Assembly: GCA_965215385.1 (NCBI GenBank)
Contig: OZ244059.1
Location: forward strand, 3,162,001-3,226,000
Origin: JAPORY01 sp965215385
GTDB lineage: Bacteria; Pseudomonadota; Alphaproteobacteria; Rhodobacterales; Rhodobacteraceae
Length of the DNA stretch: 64,000 bases
Reading direction: 5' to 3'
The notes under the pieces were generated by a model, which saw nothing but the letters and a program-made list of their open reading frames with translations, was not told where the DNA came from and did not search any database. The translations under genes and the position numbers were made by a program. Below are positions 17,257-24,336 of the stretch, piece by piece. Position 1 is the first letter of the stretch, and every line of letters starts with the position of its first letter.

Positions 17257-18115
17257 TTCAACAATGACGTGCAACCCCCGGCGTTTTTTGGACTAGACTT
17301 CAGTGTTTATCTCAGCCGGGGATTGACGCCGGGGTTATCAAGAATGGTTCGCTGTGTTGTCAGTGGTCAACAGCGGTCGCAATCTCTAACTGGGACTTTA
17401 GATCAGTCTCGGGTCAAGCGCAAGTAAAGTGCAATCCGATCTTTGCACCGGCACCTTGGCTGATCATGTCGACGGCTCGTCGTTACGCGATTGAACACTT
17501 TCGATAATGCGGGGGTTGAAGGGGGCGGCAGCCGCCTTTCCGTCTTGATCTGTCGGGCACCGATCGGCGCACTTCGGCGACACGATACGAAGCAGCGGAA
17601 GATACCCCGATGCCGACTGGAACCGGGAATAGGGGCAGGCTTGTTCGCGGCGGCCGGCGGACCGATACCATCTAATCGACACTCCGCAGGTGCCTGCGTC
17701 CGTTCTTTTTGGCCACCAGGAACCGGGATTACCCAATTGTGCCCCGTGTTCTGACAGCAAACCCGTGACGGATTGGCAGACAGAGAGACGATGTTTTTCC
17801 CCGTAGCCGATGATCAAGTCGATCATTATGCGGTCGCCATTTTGCGACGAGTATGAGCGTTCAGGCCCTGGCCGCGGCCATCACCTCCTGCGGGGGGCGA
17901 TACCCCAAGACCTGGCGCGGGCGCGTATTGAAAGCCTCCGGCACGCGCTGCACCGCCGCCGTCGTCACCGCGTGGAAATCGGTGCCCTTCGAAAAATACC
18001 CGCGGATCAAGCCATTCGTATGTTCGTTCAAACCACGTTCCCAAGACGCATAGGGACGGGCAAAGCAGAACGATGCGGATAAGGTTCGAGCCATTGTTTC
18101 ATGACGCGCAAATTC
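17257..18115 (-). mobile_element. IS30-family element, 5'-truncated copy A
   Basis: The left end at 17257 (TTCAACAATGACGTGCAAC) matches the left inverted repeat of the intact copy at 19876 and, reversed, its right repeat. From 17325 the sequence runs parallel to 19944 onward for about 790 bases, through roughly 540 non-coding bases and into the 3' end of the transposase gene. Homology stops near 18115, where IS1595 transposase sequence begins, so the rest of this IS30 copy was lost at that junction. Reverse frames seen in the non-coding part are not genes. Confidence 0.75.
17861..18115 (-). pseudogene. IS30 transposase, C-terminal fragment
   Basis: About 84 residues matching the end of the transposase at 20479-21432 (for example RPYASWERGLNEHTNGLIRG with the catalytic Glu, and FNTRPRQVLGY). 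The N-terminal three quarters, including the helix-turn-helix and the first two catalytic residues, are absent. It cannot act as a transposase. Confidence 0.85.
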
Positions 18116-18696
18116 CACGAGGCCTTTGATGATAACTCCGATAGTACATTTAACGGTCCCGTCGAAGTCGACGAAACATTTATCGGTGGTAAACGCAAGA
18201 ACATGTCCAATGCAAAACGCAAAGCGTTGAAAGATAATGGACGCGGCGCAGTCGGCAAAACAGCAGTTGTTGGAATCAAAGATAGAGAAACAAACGATGG
18301 TGCCGCAATAGTTGTCGATAATACCGACGCCAATACCCTACAGAGTTTTATGACCGACAACACAGAAGAAACAGCAACAGTTTACACGGACGATGCAAAA
18401 ACCCATAACGGCATCAATAGACCACACGAAAGCGTCAAGCACTCCGTTAATGAGTATGTTCGAGATCAAGCCCACACAAACGGCGTGGAATCATTCTGGG
18501 CATTGCTCAAACGAGGTCACACGGGACATTTCATCACATGAGTGGAAAACACCTGCACCGTTATGTCAATGAATTTTCCGGGTGCCATAACGACCGTTGC
18601 AAAGACACTATTGATCAAATGCAATCAATTGTTCGGAAAATGGACGGGAAAACTTTGACTTACGAAAAGTTGGTGGGATATCAAAAGGTGGAATAA
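18116..18696 (+). pseudogene. IS1595-family (ISXO2-like) transposase remnant
   Basis: The reading frame enters without a native start at HEAFDD and shows VEVDETFIGGKRKN (first catalytic Asp), TVYTDDAK (second Asp) and HTNGVESFWALLKRG. At about 18525-18535 one base is missing: the frame ends with GHFIT, while the next frame continues as the conserved MSGKHLHRYVNEFSG block to a stop at 18694-18696. The N-terminal 120-130 residues are gone, replaced by the IS30 fragment. The stop TAA overlaps the start of the methyltransferase gene (TAATG). Base composition is AT-rich like that gene and unlike the neighbours. Confidence 0.8.
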
Positions 18697-19700
18697 TGGC
18701 AGGTTCTTTTAGAGACGCAAAGAAAGCAAAGAATGACGAGTTCTATACCCAACTTTCTGATATAGAAAACGAGTTAAAACACTACAAAAATCATTTTAAA
18801 GATAAAGTTGTTTATTGCAATTGTGACGATCCTCGTGTCAGTAATTTCTTTTATTATTTTAGTTACAATTTTGCACATCTTGGCATTAAAAAATTGATTA
18901 CAACTTGCTATAAGAATCAAGAAAGAGATTTGTTTTCAAGGCACGATACTGAACGCGCAATTATGCTCGAGTACGAAGGATTCAGAAAAGGTGAAAAAAT
19001 TCCAGATTTCGAAGACATTGAAATTTTACATTTAGAAGGTAATGGTGATTTTAGAAGCGAAGAATGTATCAATGTATTGGAGAAAGTGGACATTGTTGTT
19101 ACTAACCCGCCATTTTCATTGTTCCGAGAATTCGTTGCACAACTTGTCAAATACGATAAGAAATTCTTGATTATCGGAAATGTAAACGCCATCAGTTACA
19201 AAGAAATTTTTCCTCTCATAAGAGACGATATGTTATGGCTTGGACCAAGCATCAGCAGCGGAGATCGAAAATTCGGCGTGCCTGATACTTATCCCCTTGC
19301 GGCTGCAACGTGCGGCGTCGACGAAACTGGACAACGATACGTGCGTGTAAAGGGTGTTCGGTGGTTTACCAATCTTGACCACAAAAAACGGCATGAAGAA
19401 CTGATTCTATATCGATCCTACACGGCAGAAAGTTATCCGACCTACGATAACTATGATGCTATTGAGGTAAGTAGAGTCAAAGATATTCCCGTCGATTGGG
19501 CGGGAGTAATGGGTGTTCCTATTACTTTCTTGGATAAATACAACCCAGAGCAATTCGAATTGCTGGGAATTATGAATACAGGAGAAGAAAACAAGGGTAT
19601 ACGATACGCAAATACCCCACACGGTCGTCCTATAGTTAACGGCGTTGAAAAATATATTCGCATTCTCATTCGAAATCTTCAGCCTGATGTATTTCCGTGA
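18696..19700 (+). CDS. EcoRI-family adenine-specific methyltransferase, module 2 (chimeric)
   Basis: 334 residues, intact. Family landmarks are KNDEFYTQLSDIENEL, VVYCNCDDPRVSNFF, ITTCYKNQ and the catalytic VVTNPPFSLF. It should methylate adenine in a short DNA target and so protect the host from a partner nuclease. The first 420 bases are AT-rich and only about 60% identical in protein to the module 1 copy. Bases 19120-19549 are identical to module 1, and the last 150 bases diverge again, so the gene is a mosaic. Its start overlaps the IS1595 transposase stop, and its stop overlaps the DUF262 start (TGATG at 19698-19702). Confidence 0.85.
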   Translation: MAGSFRDAKKAKNDEFYTQLSDIENELKHYKNHFKDKVVYCNCDDPRVSNFFYYFSYNFAHLGIKKLITTCYKNQERDLFSRHDTERAIMLEYEGFRKGEKIPDFEDIEILHLEGNGDFRSEECINVLEKVDIVVTNPPFSLFREFVAQLVKYDKKFLIIGNVNAISYKEIFPLIRDDMLWLGPSISSGDRKFGVPDTYPLAAATCGVDETGQRYVRVKGVRWFTNLDHKKRHEELILYRSYTAESYPTYDNYDAIEVSRVKDIPVDWAGVMGVPITFLDKYNPEQFELLGIMNTGEENKGIRYANTPHGRPIVNGVEKYIRILIRNLQPDVFP

Positions 19701-19875
19701 TGAGAATGGATATTAGTCAACTCGAACTTACTGTTCGAAAATTAACTTCGGGATATACCGATAATGGTGAAGGCGGTGTTAAAGGTTATAATGACAAACT
19801 TGATATTCGCCCTGCATATCAGAGAGAATTTGTCTACAAAGACAAGCAACGTGAGGCGGTGATTCACTCCACCGA
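19700..19875 (+). pseudogene. DUF262 nuclease, module 2, truncated by IS30
   Basis: From the ATG at 19700 about 55 residues follow the module 1 nuclease (NDKLDIRPAYQREFVYKD). Homology ends at VIHS, where the left inverted repeat of the IS30 element starts at 19876. The remaining DUF262 domain and the HNH domain are not found on the far side of the element, so they were deleted. The overlap with the methyltransferase stop mirrors module 1. Confidence 0.85.
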
Positions 19876-19896
19876 TTCAACGCTGAGGTGCAACAA
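19876..19896 (+). repeat. IS30 left terminal inverted repeat
   Basis: TTCAACGCTGAGGTGCAACAA reads inward; it matches the reverse complement of 21529-21549 at about 16 of 21 positions, and the left end of the truncated copy at 17257. Confidence 0.75.
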
Positions 19897-20478
19897 AAGG
19901 CATTTTTTCACCCGCCTTTAGTGTTCTTCTGAACTGGTGAGCAGACGCCGGGGTTATCAAGAATGGTTCGCTGTGTTGTCAGTGGTCAACAGCGGTCGCA
20001 CTCTCTAACTGGGACTTTAGATCAGTCTCGGGTCAAGCGCAAGTAAAGTGCAATCCGATCTTTGCACTGGCACCGCGGCTGATCACGTCGACGGCTCGTC
20101 GACACGCGATTGAACACCGTCGATAATGCCGGGGTTTAAGGGGGTGGCAGCCGCCTTTCCGTCTTGATCTGTCGGGCACCGATCGGTGCGCTTCGGCGAC
20201 ACGATACGAAGCAGCGGCAGATACCCCGATGCCGACTGGAACCGGGAATAGGCCAGGCTTGTTCGCGGCGGCCGGCGGACCGATACCATCTAATCGACAC
20301 TCCGCAGGTGCCTGCGTCCGTTCTTTTTGGCCATCAGGAACCCGGATTACCCAATCGTGCCCCGTGTTCTGACCGCAAACCCGTGACGGATTGGCAGACA
20401 GAGAGAAGACTTTTTTCCTAGTAGCCGATGATCAAGTCGATCATTATGCGGTCGCCATTTTGCGACGAGTATGAGCGC

Positions 20479-21432
20479 TCAGGCCCTGGCCGCGGCCATC
20501 ACCTCCTGCGGGGTGCGATACCCCAAGACCTGGCGTGGGCGCGTATTGAAAGCATCCGGCACGCGCTGCACCACCGCCGTCACCGCGTGGAAATCGGTGC
20601 CCTTCGGAAAATACCCGCGGATCAAGCCATTCGTATGTTCGTTTAAACCACGTTCCCAAGACGCATAGGGACGGGTTAAGAAGAACGACGCGGATAAGGT
20701 TCGAGCCCTTGTTTCATGCCGTGCAAATTCCTTGCCGTTGTCGGCGGTAAGGGTGTGCACCGGATACGGTGCCAGTCGGGTGCTAATGGCCTCACCAACC
20801 GCTACCGCCGTTTTGCGACTAACCTTCGGTATTAACACGAGTTTCGACATCCGATCCACCAGCGTGACCAGCGCCCGTCGGTGCCCCTTGCCAATCACGG
20901 TATCCACCTCCCAGTCTCCAACCCACGACTTGGCCACAACGCACTCGGGGCGCTCGGAGATGTCCACCCGGTTCGGAAGGCAGCCGCGCCCACGGTCTCG
21001 GCCCGCCGTCACATTCGGCTTCTTGCCCCGACGGCGTAACGATCGCCATAATACCCCGCCGCGCTGCCGATCCGCCCGAATATACTGATAGATCCACTCG
21101 GCACTCACCGAAACTACCTCGTCGAGACGCAAACGACCGGCTATCGGCTCCGGACTCCAGGCCAAACCCAAGAGGCCTTCAATCAGAGACCAGAGTTCCG
21201 CCGTCAGCTTCCAAGGCCGCGACGACGCCGCACGGCGACGCTCTCGCGCCTTTTGCTCCGCTTGCTTGTGACGGTACCCCCGTTCACCGCTGTTACGACG
21301 AAGTTCCCGTGAAATCGTCGCCGGGTTGCGGTTCATTTCGCGGGCGATGGCACGCAGCGAATACCCGCTTGCCTTCACAGCGTAAATTTGGCATCGATCG
21401 GCGTCGGTCAGGTGGTGGTAGCCGTTTGGCAT
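20479..21432 (-). CDS. IS30-family transposase
   Basis: 317 residues from the ATG at 21432, which has GGAGATTCC upstream; a longer frame to 21504 lacks a ribosome site. The N-terminal helix-turn-helix (YSLRAIAREMNRNPATISRE) is typical of IS30. The DDE core shows GDWEVDTVIGKG, LTADNGKEFARHE and the Glu in SWERGLNEHTNGLIRG, ending with NTRPRQVLGYRTPQEV. All catalytic residues are present, so the element may be active or recently active. Confidence 0.93.
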   Translation of the reverse strand: MPNGYHHLTDADRCQIYAVKASGYSLRAIAREMNRNPATISRELRRNSGERGYRHKQAEQKARERRRAASSRPWKLTAELWSLIEGLLGLAWSPEPIAGRLRLDEVVSVSAEWIYQYIRADRQRGGVLWRSLRRRGKKPNVTAGRDRGRGCLPNRVDISERPECVVAKSWVGDWEVDTVIGKGHRRALVTLVDRMSKLVLIPKVSRKTAVAVGEAISTRLAPYPVHTLTADNGKEFARHETRARTLSASFFLTRPYASWERGLNEHTNGLIRGYFPKGTDFHAVTAVVQRVPDAFNTRPRQVLGYRTPQEVMAAARA

Positions 21433-21528
21433 CGGAATCTCCTTATAAAAAATCTTCAGAGATTCAGACCAACTCCTGACCTCAATACAACACACACGAA
21501 CCAAAATCCTCTAAACCACAACATCGAC

Positions 21529-21549
21529 TTGTTGCAGGTCAAAATTGAA
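21529..21549 (-). repeat. IS30 right terminal inverted repeat
   Basis: TTGTTGCAGGTCAAAATTGAA, the inverted partner of 19876-19896, lies about 100 bases upstream of the transposase start. Confidence 0.75.
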
Positions 21550-21555
21550 CGGACG

Positions 21556-22262
21556 TTTGAAAATTACCGCAGAAATCAAGCCTGAAGTGGTTTCGATGGA
21601 ATTTTATTCCGTCGAAACGCATTTTCCCAATGACAGGCTCGCTTATGCTGCGCTCTGCAGTTTGTTGGTCAAACGGCGCACTAGAACATCACGCTTGGCA
21701 GCCAAGTTGAAAGTGTTGGCAACCACCACACCACCAACATCCCCAGGATTTGCAAGCCGGTAAAGGGAATTACCCCCCCCCCCCCCAGTAAATGTCGGTT
21801 GTTCGGACGTCCTTCGGTGCCGCGCCGCGCAAATAGAATAGTGAGAATCCAAATGGTGGGGTCAAGAAGCTCGTCTGCAGATTGATGGCGATTAAGATTC
21901 CTAGCCAAATGGGCTCAAGCCCTATGAGAATGCGTTGGGGGATTACAAGTGGCAACACAATGACTGCGATCTCGACAAAATCCAGCACCAAACCAAGGAA
22001 AAACAAGAACACCATGGTAAAGAGCAAAGTGCCGTTCGCGCCGCCCGGTAGTTGCGATAGGATCGAATCCACCCGTGCTTCGCCGCCAAGTCCAATGAAG
22101 ATCAATGATGAGAAACTGGCAGCCAGTATCGTCACAAAGATCGTGGTCGTCATTTGCATCGTTGCGCCAGCGGCACCCTGTAGCATTCGAGTCCGAAAGC
22201 ATGAGCCAACTGCGGCAAGTACCGAAACCGCGGTCACGACAACCAGTACCACATAAAGTGAC
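21556..22262 (-). pseudogene. TRAP transporter large permease (DctM) fragment, copy 2, with C14 tract
   Basis: The minus strand encodes about 200 residues of the C-terminal half of a DctM-type permease (FFLGLVLDFVEIAVIVLPLV, LQTSFLTPPFGFSL), stopping at 21681-21683. The N-terminal half is missing: near 22262 the sequence changes into hutF on the other strand. A run of 14 C at 21773-21786 replaces the six found in copy 1 and breaks the frame, shifting it before the last 30 residues. Bases 21556-21982 repeat 14434-14852 almost perfectly. Confidence 0.8.
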
Positions 22263-22267
22263 CCGAT

Positions 22268-22827
22268 GTACCCAGATGGTACCGAGTGAAACCATCAGTT
22301 TGGCAAGAACCGGTGCGGTGGTCGGAATTTGTCCCATTACTGAGGCTAATCTTGGCGATGGTATCTTTGAGCTGGGTAACTATAGCAATGCTGGCGGTGC
22401 CTATGGCGTGGGAACCGACAGCGACGTACAGATTAGTCTGTGGGATGAACTGCGGATGCTAGAATACTCACAGCGGCTGCGTGACGGTTATCGAGCACTA
22501 TCTGCGGGCGGTTCGTATTCGACTGGCCGTGCTTTATTTGAGTCGGCTATTGTCGGTGGCGCACCGGCGGCCGGTCGTTTGACCAATGGACTGAGCGCAG
22601 GGCAATGGGCTGACTAAATTGGACTCTCAGTTGTGAATGAATTCCTTTGTAATCGGCAGGGCGATGCACTGCTTGATAGTCTGATTTTTGCTGGCGGTGG
22701 CAACGCTAGCATTCGAGATGTGTGGAGTGCCGGACGGCACATCGTGAAGAATGGTCGTCACATAAAGCGAGAGCAAGTTACGGCAAACTTTATGGCAGTT
22801 ATGAGCGAGTTGGAATTGGATTGTTGA
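22268..22827 (+). pseudogene. hutF: formimidoylglutamate deiminase (HutF), 5'-truncated with one internal stop
   Basis: The frame shows the C-terminal part of HutF: ARTGAVVGICPITEANLGDG, GVGTDSDVQISLWDELRMLE and LLDSLIFAGGGNASIRDVWS. The amidohydrolase N-terminal half, with the first metal-binding histidines, is absent. Within the remaining part a TAA follows GQWAD at about 22616, where the family has a leucine, so a single TTA-to-TAA change would explain it. HutF converts formiminoglutamate to formylglutamate in histidine breakdown; this copy cannot work. The end lies nine bases before hutC, as in real hut operons. Confidence 0.85.
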
Positions 22828-22835
22828 GGACTTCA

Positions 22836-23531
22836 ATGGGCCGTGGCTGGAGAGATGTCCGCGAGCATATCAAGCGGCAGATACTAAATTCGACCTATAA
22901 GCCTGGCGACAAGTTTCCTCGGGACAAAGACATCGCACTTGAACTGAATTGCGCTAGGTCAACGGTACATCGTGCGATGCAGAGTCTTGCGGACGCCGGT
23001 ATCGTTGAGCGAAGGCGAAAGGGTGGCACCTTTCTGAAGCCCGAACCGGTTACCCGTACAACCTTGAGCATACCAATTACGCGGGTTGAAATCGAAGATC
23101 GTGGTTATGAATACCGACACTTCCTAATTTCAGCAAAGGCAACGGCGGCAACGCCAGCAATAACGACGCGGTTCGGTGCTAACAAGACCAGCCGCCGGTT
23201 ACAAATCCACGCGTTGCATCTTGCTGATAATCGTCCTTACGTCTTGGAAGATCGTTGGATTTCGCTTGATACAGTGCCTGAATTTGCGGATGTTGATCTC
23301 ACGCAAATCAGCGCGAATGAATGGCTCGTTTGCAATCGGCCGTATAGTCGATGTGACGTTCAAATCTCAGCGCATACAATTGCAATTGCTGGTGAAGCGG
23401 GAACATTTCTTGAAGCCGCAAAAGGAGCCGCGACCCTAGTTTTGGAGCGCACAACTTGGATTGATGATAATCCGATCACGCATGTTACGGCGACCCATAC
23501 GCCAGGGTATCGGCTTGTGACCAAGGGTTGA
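22836..23531 (+). CDS. hutC: GntR-family histidine utilisation repressor HutC
   Basis: 231 residues from the ATG at 22836, with GAGGA upstream. The N-terminal winged helix (KPGDKFPRDKDIALELNCAR, then STVHRAMQSLADAGIVERRR) is followed by a UTRA ligand domain with PYVLEDRWI and TPGYRLVTKG. HutC represses hut genes and responds to urocanate. It is intact although the hutF next to it is dead and no other hut gene is in the window, so it is either an orphan or controls genes elsewhere. A long upstream frame that overlaps hutF is not used. Confidence 0.9.
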   Translation: MGRGWRDVREHIKRQILNSTYKPGDKFPRDKDIALELNCARSTVHRAMQSLADAGIVERRRKGGTFLKPEPVTRTTLSIPITRVEIEDRGYEYRHFLISAKATAATPAITTRFGANKTSRRLQIHALHLADNRPYVLEDRWISLDTVPEFADVDLTQISANEWLVCNRPYSRCDVQISAHTIAIAGEAGTFLEAAKGAATLVLERTTWIDDNPITHVTATHTPGYRLVTKG

Positions 23532-23629
23532 GATTCCAACACCAAATAACTGTCGTTTGAGAGAGTGCTTCTGTTAAACTTGACGAGTGCCAAGAGGACA
23601 CGTCGTTACTTGCCGATATTTGGTGTATG

Positions 23630-23890
23630 AGCATTCATCGTAAGAAGTTCGTACTCCGCAACGAAACGATCATGTTGATTCAAAACGGTTACGAACGTCG
23701 GCGTCACGCAATGAGAACTCGTCTTGCGCGCCGAAAACGGTAGTGGCTGAATAGGCAATTAGTTACACGTTCTGCAAAATGCATGCCAATGTTGCACCCA
23801 GATAAACGGCGTCATCCGCGTCTATTTCTTTTATGGCTTGTCGAGTCTCAGTGTCCCAAGCCTGCGGCGCATACGCCGCAACATCACGAA
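23630..23890 (-). pseudogene. remnant of a second paaZ
   Basis: On the minus strand two blocks match the intact paaZ next door. One (about 23630-23690) reads VLNQHDRFVAEYELLTMNA, the MaoC-domain C-terminus. The other (about 23709-23885) follows the aldehyde dehydrogenase region near paaZ residue 350, with several stops. The blocks abut although about 0.85 kb separates them in the intact gene, so the copy has a large internal deletion. It is a diverged duplicate, not a recent copy. The rest of 23532-24028 shows no gene. Confidence 0.7.
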
Positions 23891-24028
23891 ACCTTCGACA
23901 CCGTATACTTTTTATCGATGATAGCACTATCGTTCGCGCATTGTCGCAGAAACGCGGCCTGTTTGCACCGTTCGTAGGCTCTGAGCATAGTCGGTAGCAA
24001 GTGGTCCGATTTTGACGGCCTGCTACGT

Positions 24029-24280
24029 CTACCGACCCAGCCACAGTCCCAGCCATAGTCCCAGACTGGCAACCCCAATTGCAATGGAACCGATGATAAG
24101 TCCACCAAGGGTTATGAGCAGTGTTTTATCCCGTTTTTCAGCGTCTGTCTGAAAGTTTGTCATATCAACAAGAAGTCGATCAATGGCTGATTCATTTTTT
24201 GCCAGTGTTTTTTCCATCTTCTCCTCCAGAACAGAAATTCTCTTATCCAGTTCATGAAATGGATCTTTCTCTCCGTTCAT
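24029..24280 (-). CDS. small coiled-coil protein with one C-terminal membrane helix
   Basis: 83 residues from the ATG at 24280; a longer frame starts seven codons earlier. The charged heptad-like part (FHELDKRISVLEEKMEKTLA, with KNESAID) is clearly related to 16794-17102. It is followed by a glycine-rich hydrophobic segment (LLITLGGLIIGSIAIGVASL) and a short GLWLGR end. Function unknown. It sits between the paaZ remnant and paaZ and shares their strand. Confidence 0.6.
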   Translation of the reverse strand: MNGEKDPFHELDKRISVLEEKMEKTLAKNESAIDRLLVDMTNFQTDAEKRDKTLLITLGGLIIGSIAIGVASLGLWLGLWLGR

Positions 24281-24336
24281 AGCCAATCGCCTAATTCCCA
24301 ACGATTAATTCTGCAAGGGAAATATTACTCGTGCCG

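Larger units (their letters stand above)
19876..21549 (-). mobile_element. IS30-family insertion sequence, complete copy B
   Basis: Bounded by imperfect inverted repeats of about 21 bases at 19876-19896 and 21529-21549 (shared core TGCAACAA/TTGTTGCA with TTCAA/TTGAA ends). It is about 1,674 bases long with one intact transposase gene on the minus strand and about 580 non-coding bases between the transposase stop and the left repeat, long for this family. No target duplication is evident. It inserted in the module 2 nuclease gene on its left and is joined to a TRAP permease fragment on its right, so a deletion accompanied or followed insertion. Confidence 0.8.

Noticed and set aside
17464..17826. 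Minus-strand ORF in the 3' part of the truncated IS30 copy
   Set aside because: The equivalent frame in the second IS30 copy is shorter and interrupted, composition is not protein-like, and the region is best read as non-coding element DNA.
12178..24280. Integrated prophage or ICE
   Set aside because: No integrase, capsid, tail, relaxase or conjugation gene and no attachment-site pair at a tRNA; IS elements and R-M genes alone explain the region.
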